Positions 8,048 to 15,007 of a DNA stretch of 64,000 nucleotides are shown here, piece by piece. The position numbers and the translations under genes are program-made. Origin of the DNA: Xylanibacter ruminicola. GTDB taxonomy: Bacteria > Bacteroidota > Bacteroidia > Bacteroidales > Bacteroidaceae. How positions within the stretch are numbered: the stretch's first letter is position 1; every line of letters begins with the position of its first letter. Location: NCBI RefSeq assembly GCF_900107775.1, contig NZ_FNRF01000001.1, forward strand, positions 992,001 to 1,056,000, read 5' to 3'. Under the pieces are notes generated by a model that saw only the letters and a list, made by a program, of their open reading frames with translations, ran no database searches and was not told the origin of the DNA.

Positions 8048-8734
8048 TTACTTAACTCTTTCGATACTGGTGAACTTGAGCTGCATCGTGGGATTGAGCG
8101 TCCTGCTTTCTTTCTGCCCGTCGATGATGGTTTCTATCTGCGTTACTGTTAGTATGTTTGTGAACGATGCTCCACTACGATCAAGCAAAGCGGTTGATTC
8201 GGTAGGGGCTATCGTCAGAACTACTGCCATCAGCGTGCCATCATCCTTGGTTACGATAAATGGCAGGTATATGGTGCCATATGTTTCGCTGGGCATCATC
8301 TCCAGATAGAACGATAGATCTGATATGCCGATAATGCGATAAGGAACGGCGAGGGTCGACTCCAGGCAACTTCCGTTTCGATAGTCAATCAGGGTCTGCA
8401 TCCAAAGCTCTTCTTCGGGTGTTGGTGTGTTGCCATAGGGTGCTTCAGCCGAAAGCTTGGCCACCTTTACCTCAGGCAGGAATTTCTCCATGATAGCTGC
8501 GTAAGGATAATCCGCACAAGCTACGTAGTTTTCGCCTTTAAAGCCTAATACAGTACGTATATAAGTCTCGTTGCCTTTCACGTTGTCAACCATCCATACA
8601 CCTTTGAAAGTGTAATCGAGGGATGGTTGGTCAGAAGGGTCGAGATGTGGGTCACCTGTTTCAAGCATATCGCTGCCAGGGCTGCATGATAGCAGCGTTA
8701 CTAATACTATAAATAATGGAAATATTCGCTTCAT
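8048..8734 (-). CDS. Lipoprotein of unknown function in ECF operon
   Basis: The 228-residue product begins with a signal peptide and lipobox (LVTLLSC, Cys at about residue 17), so it is an envelope lipoprotein. The mature part is mostly predicted beta strand (YTFKGVWMVDNV, TYIRTVLGFKG, GTLMAVVLTIAP) with no catalytic motif I recognise. It is the first gene of the lipoprotein / sigma / barrel operon and stops six bases before the sigma gene. That position suggests a part in signal sensing or a protein controlled by the same sigma factor. Confidence 0.7.
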   Translation of the reverse strand: MKRIFPLFIVLVTLLSCSPGSDMLETGDPHLDPSDQPSLDYTFKGVWMVDNVKGNETYIRTVLGFKGENYVACADYPYAAIMEKFLPEVKVAKLSAEAPYGNTPTPEEELWMQTLIDYRNGSCLESTLAVPYRIIGISDLSFYLEMMPSETYGTIYLPFIVTKDDGTLMAVVLTIAPTESTALLDRSGASFTNILTVTQIETIIDGQKESRTLNPTMQLKFTSIERVK

Positions 8735-8804
8735 ATTTGTACACGTTTTATTGCTTCTTTATCCATTAAACGATGAAGAAGGCCAAATACTGCATCAAGA
8801 AATG

Positions 8805-9827
8805 TTAAATTTTCACATCAAGAATCTCTTCCTCGGTCGAGAGGTTGAAATCGCCCGGGATGGTGTTCTTGAGGGCTGCGGCAGCTAACGAGTAATTCAA
8901 CTGCTTCTGCATGTCGTTGGGGAACAGACTGATGGCATGCAGCCAACCACCCATAAAGGCATCGCCCACACCAACTGGCTCCACCACATCAGGGATATCC
9001 ATGATAGGTGCCTGCAACAGTTTATTGTCGGTATAAAGTAGGGCTGTAAGGGTGTGATGATTCGAACTTACGATATTACGCATACCCATCATCCAGTGTT
9101 TTACTCGGGGGTAGGCAGCATGCAACTCGTCGAACCACTCGCCATACTCTTTCATCTGCATCTCGAAGTTAGAGTCGGTAGCCGTGAATGGTGGCTGTGG
9201 ATGCTGCGACAACCAGTCGAACTCGATGGCATCGCCAAACATCATATCGCAACGCGACAGCATGCGACTCAATGTCTTTCTAGGCTCAGCGCCTTCGTAC
9301 TTCCAAAGGTTTTTGCGGTAGTTGATGTCGAAGCATACAGTAATACCCAACTCATCGGCCACGTCGAGTGCCTCGAAGGTGGCATCAGCAGCCTGTTGCG
9401 AGATGGCAGCCGTGATACCCGATACATGGAAGTAGTTGCAATCCTTCAGTATCTCGCGCCAGGGAATCATGCCTGGCTTCAGATCTGAATAAGCCGAGCC
9501 ATTACGGTCGTAAATCACCTTGGCAGCACGCATGCCGGCAGCAGGCTCAAAGTAATAGGTACCAATGCGCTGTCCGCCATAAAGCACATGGCTGGTATCC
9601 ACACCAAGCTCTGCTAAGCTCATGGCTCCTGCATGGCCTACTGGCGTATCAGGCAGTCGGGTAATATAGGTTACATCTTCGCCCTGGGTAGCCAACGATA
9701 CGGCCACATTAGCCTCGCTACCACCATACTTACTGGTAAACAGGTCGCCCTGAGTCAGTCGCAGTTGTCCGGGCTTCGAAAACCTGAGCAACAACTCGCC
9801 AAACGTTACTATCTTCTTTCTGTTCAT
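8805..9827 (-). CDS. PfkB-family sugar kinase, 2-dehydro-3-deoxygluconate kinase type
   Basis: The 340-residue product is a ribokinase/PfkB fold enzyme. It opens with IVTFGELLLRFS, has the substrate-lid GGSEANVAVSLA segment near residue 37, and near the C-terminus the PfkB signature GVGDAFMGGW with the catalytic Asp. In Bacteroidota the closest named members are KDG kinases of the uronate route (kdgK), but fructokinase cannot be excluded. The longer frame starting at 9857 overlaps the -7 box at 9855-9862, so the true start is 9836 or 9827. I chose 9827 because it begins directly at the first strand. No aldolase or uronate gene is adjacent. Confidence 0.82.
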   Translation of the reverse strand: MNRKKIVTFGELLLRFSKPGQLRLTQGDLFTSKYGGSEANVAVSLATQGEDVTYITRLPDTPVGHAGAMSLAELGVDTSHVLYGGQRIGTYYFEPAAGMRAAKVIYDRNGSAYSDLKPGMIPWREILKDCNYFHVSGITAAISQQAADATFEALDVADELGITVCFDINYRKNLWKYEGAEPRKTLSRMLSRCDMMFGDAIEFDWLSQHPQPPFTATDSNFEMQMKEYGEWFDELHAAYPRVKHWMMGMRNIVSSNHHTLTALLYTDNKLLQAPIMDIPDVVEPVGVGDAFMGGWLHAISLFPNDMQKQLNYSLAAAALKNTIPGDFNLSTEEEILDVKI

Positions 9828-9854
9828 GTTGGTCATTATCTGATAACTTCGCTG

Positions 9855-9862
9855 CAAAGATA
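9855..9862 (-). promoter_or_regulatory. -7 box of the sugar kinase promoter
   Basis: TATCTTTG on the minus strand lies 27 bases before the chosen ATG and inside the longest possible frame, which rules out the earlier start. Confidence 0.6.
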
Positions 9863-9931
9863 CATATTTTAATTCAAAAAGACTTAATGTTACATTAATT
9901 TTTATATCTGTAAGATAATATAATATTTCAT

Positions 9932-9964
9932 TTTGAAAAGATATGCAGAAAAGTATTACATTTG
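9932..9964 (+). promoter_or_regulatory. Promoter of the 9989 gene
   Basis: A TTTG -33 element (9932-9935) and a TACATTTG -7 box (9957-9964) are separated by 21 bases, a good match to the Bacteroidota consensus. Confidence 0.65.
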
Positions 9965-9988
9965 CACCCGTATTGAAAAGACTAAATA

Positions 9989-10534
9989 ATGAAACTGTAT
10001 CTGATCATATGGTTGATGCTGTGGGGCTCTGAGGTGTTTGCTCAGCGCAAACTGGTGGTGGCCAGTTTAGAGTCGAAAGCGCCGCAGCGTGATATCAAGG
10101 TTCGTGTTGATAATGGCGATGAGGTTGTTACCCCATGGAATGGCGAGATTGAGGTGCCCGACAGCTTTAAGCGTATCACCCTGAGTCATCCCAAGTTCCA
10201 GCACCGTTATGTGCTGCACGATGAACTGAAGAACGATACCATTTACTTGATACCAACCTTGCATGCCATCGACGAGGTAGTGGTGTATGGAACCGACCGT
10301 AGCAAACAGATGATGGCCAACATCATGCGTCCTGCAATCCCTAAGGAAGTGCCACTACCACAAGTGGTACCAGCTGGTCCCAATGTGTTAGCCATGTTAG
10401 GCTGGCTATTCGAAAAGACCGTGGCCCCAAAGATTGAGGCTAAACAGCGTAGAAAGAGGGCCCTGAAAGTAGTACGCCAGAAAGAGCAGGAGTATGAAGC
10501 CAAATGGGATGCCCTAAAGGCACCCCAGAAGTGA
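9989..10534 (+). CDS. Secreted protein with carboxypeptidase-like domain and TonB-box-like motif
   Basis: The 181-residue product has a signal peptide cut after about residue 19 (SEVFAQ). It then has a short beta-sandwich stretch like the CarboxypepD_reg domain found at the start of SusC-type receptors, followed by IDEVVVYG at about residue 92, which closely resembles the (L/I)DEVVV(I/T)GYG segment of such receptors. No beta-barrel follows. The C-terminal 60 residues form a basic helix (KQRRKRALKVVRQKEQEYEAK). It may be a relic or a TonB-interacting accessory; I cannot assign a function. The gene has its own promoter and a weak terminator. Confidence 0.7.
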   Translation: MKLYLIIWLMLWGSEVFAQRKLVVASLESKAPQRDIKVRVDNGDEVVTPWNGEIEVPDSFKRITLSHPKFQHRYVLHDELKNDTIYLIPTLHAIDEVVVYGTDRSKQMMANIMRPAIPKEVPLPQVVPAGPNVLAMLGWLFEKTVAPKIEAKQRRKRALKVVRQKEQEYEAKWDALKAPQK

Positions 10535-10572
10535 CCACGATACTCTTTAACATATTTTGATGCAGTATTTTT

Positions 10573-10607
10573 ACTTCTTAGTCGTTTAATGAGTAAAGAA
10601 GTTTTTT
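10573..10607 (+). terminator. Probable terminator after the 9989 gene
   Basis: ACTTCTT (10573-10579) pairs with AAGAAGT (10596-10602) and is followed by T5. The stem is short, so the call is modest. Confidence 0.4.
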
Positions 10608-10619
10608 AAAAGCATTGAA

Positions 10620-11351
10620 ATGAAACTAAAGACAATCTTGATAGCGATGGTATTCGTATCGGCTATCACAACAAAAGCTCAAGATGTTAACTGGCAGGCC
10701 CGGGTAGGTGGTGGTGTTACATGCCTGATGGGTGGTGTGTCTAATATCAACGAACGTACAGGTTTTCATGTTGGTGGTGGTGCTGATATCGGCTTGTCAA
10801 AAAACGGTGTGTTCAGATTGCAACCAGAGCTACGATTTGAGCGTAATGGCTGGCAGTTTGATGGATATTATGGTAGCGAGCAGATTATGGAGGCACATTT
10901 CAGTACGCGACTCGACTATCTGAAACTGCCCGTGATGGTAGCTGCCCGCCTGCGATTGGCCAATCAATGTTTCATTACTTTCAAAACTGGTGCTTATGTG
11001 GCTTACGGTCTGCAAGCTAAAACCCGTATGCACATCCTGAATACGGATTATGAGGAAACCTTCAGCGAAAACCACTTTAGTGCCCCCTGCGATTTCCATG
11101 GTGCAGCTTATGATAAAGATAATCGCCGTACGGGATATCCTAAATTCAACCATTGGGACGTTGGGTGTATCGGTGGTGTCGACTTAACTTTCCATCATTT
11201 CATCATCGGTGCTGAAGTGTCGTATGGACTGAAGCGTGTCTGCGAATCTGGTTTCATCGGTAATCCGCTTGGTAACATCGCTACATTAGTCCTAACAGGT
11301 GGCGGTCCCAAAAACATTAGTGCAGGTATTTCTTTGGCGTATCAATTCTGA
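10620..11351 (+). CDS. Outer-membrane beta-barrel protein (PorT-like)
   Basis: The 243-residue product has a signal peptide cut after about residue 20 (TTKAQ). The rest is a run of alternating amphipathic strands, beginning WQARVGGGVTCLMGG and LQPELRFERNGW and ending with AGISLAYQF, whose terminal Phe is typical of outer-membrane barrels. Size and pattern fit the eight-strand PorT / outer membrane beta-barrel family (PF13568). The function is unknown. It stands alone between a terminator and a repeat-rich intergenic region, convergent to lpxH. Confidence 0.75.
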   Translation: MKLKTILIAMVFVSAITTKAQDVNWQARVGGGVTCLMGGVSNINERTGFHVGGGADIGLSKNGVFRLQPELRFERNGWQFDGYYGSEQIMEAHFSTRLDYLKLPVMVAARLRLANQCFITFKTGAYVAYGLQAKTRMHILNTDYEETFSENHFSAPCDFHGAAYDKDNRRTGYPKFNHWDVGCIGGVDLTFHHFIIGAEVSYGLKRVCESGFIGNPLGNIATLVLTGGGPKNISAGISLAYQF

Positions 11352-11360
11352 TTTTTGATG

Positions 11361-11391
11361 TCATAACGTCATATTGGGGCTGTTATATGAC
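11361..11391. repeat. Copy A of a palindromic TCATAACGTCATAT element
   Basis: The core lies at 11361-11374. GTCATAT (11368-11374) also pairs with ATATGAC (11385-11391) to form a 7-bp hairpin. The same core recurs at 11521 and inverted at 11567. Confidence 0.7.
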
Positions 11392-11413
11392 ATTGAGATA
11401 GGTTGTATATAGT

Positions 11414-11452
11414 GTTTCATTAGGAGAAACACTTTGTTTCTACTGATGAAAC
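11414..11452. repeat. Near-perfect hairpin GTTTCAT...ATGAAAC
   Basis: The outer arms GTTTCAT (11414-11420) and ATGAAAC (11446-11452) and the inner arms AGAAAC (11425-11430) and GTTTCT (11436-11441) form one long imperfect hairpin with the loop ACTTT. No T tract follows, so it does not look like a simple terminator. Confidence 0.65.
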
Positions 11453-11520
11453 ATGTTGAAAACATAGGTTCTTTTATGCAGTGATGTACCTTGTATGACA
11501 TCATGTGTTTTAATATGACA

Positions 11521-11580
11521 TCATAACGTCATATATAACCAACTAAAAGTCAGATGGTTATAATGAATATGACGTTATGA
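11521..11580. repeat. 60-bp nested inverted repeat
   Basis: TCATAACGTCATAT (11521-11534) pairs with ATATGACGTTATGA (11567-11580). Inside these, TATAACCA (11534-11541) pairs with TGGTTATA (11555-11562) around a 13-base loop. ATGACGTT is also directly repeated at 11569-11584. The element lies between the convergent 10620 gene and lpxH; the rest of 11352-11617 holds no gene. Confidence 0.75.
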
Positions 11581-11617
11581 CGTTAAAAATACGAATAATT
11601 TGCAGTGAAGTGTTTTT

Positions 11618-12382
11618 TCATGGGCGGCTTTCGCCTTCGATGTATTGCGAAAGGAGCAGGTGTTCGCCATCAAACATCACATAAGAGAACTGACTGATCC
11701 AGTCGCCTAAGATAATCATGCGGGCTTTCTTGGTAAGCTGCAGATCTACTTCGATGTGACGATGACCGTAGATGAAATAATCTACGTTAGAGTGGTACTG
11801 GATGTACTTTTTGGTAAACAGTACCAGATGCTCGCGGTTCTCACCCATATAGGCAGGCTCTTCGCCGTTAGGACGCTTCATGCGACTGTGCTTGGCCCAG
11901 TTCAAACCAAACCACATGCCCCAACGGGGATGCAATGACGAGAAGGCCCACTGACAAGCCTTGTTGTGGAAGATGCTCTTGATAAGTTTGAACTTCTTAT
12001 CAGGATCGCCTAGTCCGTCGCCATGCGCCAGGAAGAACATCTTTCCGTATATCTCAGTAGTCTCGGGCTTCTTATGCAGAATCACGCCGCACTCCTTTTC
12101 CAGATACTCGTAGGCCCAGATATCGTGGTTACCAGTAAAGTAATGCACCTCGACACCCATGTCGGTGAGCTCCGAGATTTTTCCAAGAAAACGAGTGTAG
12201 CCCTTGGGTACTACATATTTATATTCGTACCAGAAATCGAACATATCGCCCAGCAGGTAGATGGCAGCCGCCTTCTCCTTGATGCTATCGAGGAAACGGA
12301 CCAGTCGGCGTTCCTGCATGCGCTGGTGCGGAATGGCTAACGAGCCCAAGTGGGCATCGGAAAGGAAATATACGTTCTTCAT
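11618..12382 (-). CDS. lpxH: UDP-2,3-diacylglucosamine pyrophosphatase, LpxH type
   Basis: LpxH hydrolyses UDP-2,3-diacylglucosamine to lipid X and UMP in lipid A synthesis at the inner face of the inner membrane. The 254-residue product is a calcineurin-like phosphoesterase with the metal-ligand motifs FLSDAHLG (residue 6), LLGDMFDFW (about 43), GNHD (about 79), LAHGDG (about 115) and YGHRH (about 203). The start at 12382 is chosen because the first strand begins at once (MKNVYFLSD). The stop of the DUF59 gene lies one base upstream, so the two are co-transcribed. Closely related Bacteroidota phosphoesterases exist, hence some caution on exact substrate. Confidence 0.88.
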   Translation of the reverse strand: MKNVYFLSDAHLGSLAIPHQRMQERRLVRFLDSIKEKAAAIYLLGDMFDFWYEYKYVVPKGYTRFLGKISELTDMGVEVHYFTGNHDIWAYEYLEKECGVILHKKPETTEIYGKMFFLAHGDGLGDPDKKFKLIKSIFHNKACQWAFSSLHPRWGMWFGLNWAKHSRMKRPNGEEPAYMGENREHLVLFTKKYIQYHSNVDYFIYGHRHIEVDLQLTKKARMIILGDWISQFSYVMFDGEHLLLSQYIEGESRP

Positions 12383-12383
12383 A

Positions 12384-12704
12384 TTAATCGAATCCAAGTT
12401 CAACTCTCGCTTCTTCGCTCATCATACTCTGATCCCAAGCGGGTTCGAACACGAGATTAACATTGGCACCCTTTACGCCATCCACACTCTCTACCTTGGT
12501 GCGGACATCCTCAAGGATAAAGTCAGCAGCAGGGCAGTTGGGGGCTGTAAAGGTCATGTCCAACTCAACAGAACTGTCGTCCTGTACATCTATCTTGTAA
12601 ATCATTCCCAGGTCGTAGATGTTGACGGGAATCTCTGGATCGTAAACGGTCTTCAGAACATCTACAATCCGCTCTTCTATCTGTGTCTTCTCTTCTTGTG
12701 TCAT
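12384..12704 (-). CDS. DUF59 / MIP18-family Fe-S cluster assembly factor
   Basis: The 106-residue product is a full-length MIP18 (DUF59) domain, the family of SufT and PaaD, which help mature iron-sulfur proteins in the cytosol. It has the YDPEIPVNIYDLGMIY segment at about residue 21, the conserved Cys in TAPNCPAADFI near residue 66, and the C-terminal motif PAWDQSMMSEEARVELGF. The start at 12704 follows a -7 box by eight bases, so the message may be leaderless. The longer ORF start (12731) lies upstream of that box. lpxH follows immediately. The suf genes are not in the window. Confidence 0.88.
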   Translation of the reverse strand: MTQEEKTQIEERIVDVLKTVYDPEIPVNIYDLGMIYKIDVQDDSSVELDMTFTAPNCPAADFILEDVRTKVESVDGVKGANVNLVFEPAWDQSMMSEEARVELGFD

Positions 12705-12712
12705 AATCGCTG

Positions 12713-12720
12713 CAAAGATA
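12713..12720 (-). promoter_or_regulatory. -7 box of the DUF59-lpxH promoter
   Basis: TATCTTTG on the minus strand ends eight bases before the ATG at 12704, the same spacing as at folP and at the first DUF6057 gene. Confidence 0.6.
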
Positions 12721-12759
12721 CAAAAAAACATTCTCAGGACAAAAGAAAATCTTTCCTTT

Positions 12760-12792
12760 TTTGTTCAGATATGGAATTATTTCGTATCTTTG
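12760..12792 (+). promoter_or_regulatory. Promoter of the Kelch-AraC regulator gene
   Basis: TTTG (12760-12763) and TATCTTTG (12785-12792) are 21 bases apart. The ATG at 12810 lies 17 bases downstream. Confidence 0.7.
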
Positions 12793-12809
12793 CAACCAAA
12801 ACCGATCAG

Positions 12810-14489
12810 ATGGGCTTTATAAGTGTACAAGTTAATATAAAACAACTTATATGTATATTGATAATGTCGTTGACGTTGTCAATACCTGCAATGGCTGTCT
12901 CTGCAGGAAACCATTGTCCAATGGTTAAGATAGAGGCTGAACGTTTGCCTGATATGACGATACCACGTAGTGGACACTCTGTTTTCGTAGTGAATGGCGA
13001 GGTGACGGTTGTTGGTGGTCATACATCTGGATTCAAGTTGACATCTACTGCAGAATATCTTAAAGACAATAAGTGGTATCTGTTGCCTACCGTCTATTCG
13101 CACGATGGTGGAATGTCTATAGTCATGAAGTCGGGAAAAGTGCTGTTGGCGGGTGGCTTTAAGGATAACTTGGGCATTTCGCAGAGTTATGAAGTAGAAC
13201 TCTATGACCCCATGACTCATTCTTGCAAAGGATTCGGATGCCTGAACCAAAAACGTGCTTCGGCAGCTGCTGTAGAAATGGATGATGGTAAGGTGCTGAT
13301 TACAGGTAATTGGTATGCTGATGACGAGATGGAACTTTACGATGGTAAGGCCTCGTTCTCTCATGCAAAGGCCGTTTCCCAATCGCGCTATCTGCCTCAT
13401 GTGTTACGTACTTCTGGCAATGATGCGATGATTATTGCGGGTTATGATATGCATGGTGAACCGCTTGATACGATTATTGTTGATCGCTTATATGGAGAGG
13501 CTGTCAGAGATACATTGTTTAATACCTGGCGCCCATTGCATTATGACCTCTCTCAGCATAGTGATGATAGTTTTATCGGCGATGAGGCTCAGCAATTTTA
13601 TCGTTATCTGGTACCTGTTGAGAATAGTCGTGGCCAATTAGCGATTGTTGATGTTCGTGATACAATCTTTTCTCTTCTCCCAACGATTTGTCCTATCCCA
13701 ATGAAGAGTCAGTGGGGGACTATTAAATATATAACTCCGGTTTATGCAGATCGTTTGAATCATCGTGGTTATGTATTAGGTTTCGATAAAACACGCCGTG
13801 TATATGCACTCTGTATCGACTATGCCCAGATACCAGCCAAACTAACCCTTTATTATACTGATCCTTTGCCAAAAGATGCGGGTATGTTGAGCATTCCTGT
13901 TCTTACAAAAGATGGTAATCTGTTATTAACAGGTGGTATCGATGATAAAAGACCAAACGAAAATTTCCAGCCCAAGGCTTCTGTTTGGTTGTTACGTTTC
14001 ACAGAAGTAAGCAAGGCGGAATCGCCTCTTTGGATATGGGGCGTTATATTAGTATTAATCATAATCGCAACTTCTGTTTTCTTTATACAGAGAAAGCTGC
14101 GTGGACGTAGAATGGAACTCGAGGGGGCTGACCAACCAACATCTGTAAATGTTGATACTCAGTTAATGCAGCGTATAACAGAGTTGATGGAAGAGAAACA
14201 GCTTTATAAAATTCCTGATTTGAAGGTCTTGGATATCGCAAGTGAGTTAAGAACCAATGCTCGTTATGTATCCGACTGCATCAAAAACTCAACGAATTAT
14301 TCCTTTACTCAATACGTTAATAGTTATCGTATACAGCATGCCCAGCAACTGATGCGTGATTTCCCGGATCAGAAGATCTCTACCATTTATATAGATTCGG
14401 GTTTTACTAACGAAACAACATTCTTCCGAGCGTTCAAGGCTATTACAGGTATGACACCTAAAGATTGGAAAAACCTGCAAAACGACTGA
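12810..14489 (+). CDS. Membrane-bound regulator: Kelch-like propeller, TM helix, AraC DNA-binding domain
   Basis: The 559-residue product has an N-terminal signal/anchor segment (residues 8-32) and a large extracytoplasmic beta-propeller with Kelch-type repeats (PRSGHSVFVVNGEVTVVGG at about residue 50, then SGKVLLAGG and DGKVLITGN). One membrane helix lies at about 408-430 and a cytoplasmic AraC-type helix-turn-helix domain at about 465-556 (DIASELRTNARYVSDCI, DSGFTNETTFFRAFKAITGMTP). There is no histidine kinase or receiver domain, so it acts as a one-component trans-membrane switch, unlike hybrid two-component regulators. A longer frame back to 12261 is only the antisense of lpxH and DUF59. 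It heads the zinc-ribbon gene block, which it may control (inference). Confidence 0.85.
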   Translation: MGFISVQVNIKQLICILIMSLTLSIPAMAVSAGNHCPMVKIEAERLPDMTIPRSGHSVFVVNGEVTVVGGHTSGFKLTSTAEYLKDNKWYLLPTVYSHDGGMSIVMKSGKVLLAGGFKDNLGISQSYEVELYDPMTHSCKGFGCLNQKRASAAAVEMDDGKVLITGNWYADDEMELYDGKASFSHAKAVSQSRYLPHVLRTSGNDAMIIAGYDMHGEPLDTIIVDRLYGEAVRDTLFNTWRPLHYDLSQHSDDSFIGDEAQQFYRYLVPVENSRGQLAIVDVRDTIFSLLPTICPIPMKSQWGTIKYITPVYADRLNHRGYVLGFDKTRRVYALCIDYAQIPAKLTLYYTDPLPKDAGMLSIPVLTKDGNLLLTGGIDDKRPNENFQPKASVWLLRFTEVSKAESPLWIWGVILVLIIIATSVFFIQRKLRGRRMELEGADQPTSVNVDTQLMQRITELMEEKQLYKIPDLKVLDIASELRTNARYVSDCIKNSTNYSFTQYVNSYRIQHAQQLMRDFPDQKISTIYIDSGFTNETTFFRAFKAITGMTPKDWKNLQND

Positions 14490-14523
14490 CAAAACAAGAA
14501 TTGTCAGTCGTTTTGCAATTTTT
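14477..14523 (+). terminator. Strong terminator overlapping the regulator's stop codon
   Basis: GCAAAACGACTGACA (14477-14491) pairs perfectly with TGTCAGTCGTTTTGC (14502-14516), a 15-bp stem followed by AATTTTT. The stop codon (14487-14489) lies in the left arm. Confidence 0.85.
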
Positions 14524-14550
14524 GATAGTCGCTTTATGGGCTATTATGGC

Positions 14551-14558
14551 TATCTTTG
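14551..14558 (+). promoter_or_regulatory. -7 box before the 14581 gene
   Basis: TATCTTTG lies 22 bases before the chosen ATG and inside the longest frame, which starts at 14536 and is therefore rejected. No TTTG at normal spacing was found. Confidence 0.5.
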
Positions 14559-14580
14559 CCCCACAAAAAATATGATGCTT

Positions 14581-14988
14581 ATGAAACAGATTCTATTATG
14601 TGTGGCGACCTTGATGGCTTTTGTAGCTGGTGTTTATGCCCAATCGCTCAAAGAAAGAGCGCTTGTATATAAGTATGTGGTTAACGATAAGGCTCCTGGC
14701 GTTCACACCACCATTAAGAATGGTGTGAAGATCTGGACTAATTCTAATGGCGACAATCTCGGTGAGTATAAATACTCTGTCACTGTTAGTGAAAAGAAGG
14801 AGGCCGACAAGATTAGAGCGCAAGCAATGGATGAGATTACAAAGAAATCATTGACTAAAGAGGCTCGCAAAAAAGCGGATGAAGCAGTAAGAAAGAAATT
14901 CATCAAAGAGAGAACAGCCAAAACCAAGAAGAACGGTAATACATCTTCTGAAACAGAGTCTGTGTTTAATGTCAACACAAAAGATTGA
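14581..14988 (+). CDS. Small secreted protein with basic coiled C-terminus
   Basis: The 135-residue product starts with a clear signal peptide (MKQILLCVATLMAFVAGVYA-Q). The mature part has a short beta region (VYKYVVNDKAPGVHTTIKNG, GEYKYSVTVSEKK) and then a highly charged helix of about 60 residues rich in Lys, Glu and Arg. I recognise no family. The start at 14581 is preferred, as 14572 and 14575 would only add residues before the signal peptide. It is the first gene of a three-gene plus-strand unit with the zinc-ribbon protein (19 bases) and a lipoprotein. A second small secreted protein opens the other half of the block at 21511. Confidence 0.65.
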   Translation: MKQILLCVATLMAFVAGVYAQSLKERALVYKYVVNDKAPGVHTTIKNGVKIWTNSNGDNLGEYKYSVTVSEKKEADKIRAQAMDEITKKSLTKEARKKADEAVRKKFIKERTAKTKKNGNTSSETESVFNVNTKD

Positions 14989-15007
14989 TTATAAAATGCT
15001 ATAACTT

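Noticed and set aside
11414..11452. Hairpin as the terminator of the 10620 gene
   Set aside because: There is no T tract after either arm and the hairpin lies 60 bases past the stop; it fits a repeat element better.
12261..12809. An N-terminal extension of 183 codons for the Kelch-AraC regulator gene
   Set aside because: This stretch is the antisense of lpxH and the DUF59 gene, and a good promoter (12760-12792) lies inside it. The real start is 12810, next to a signal/anchor segment.
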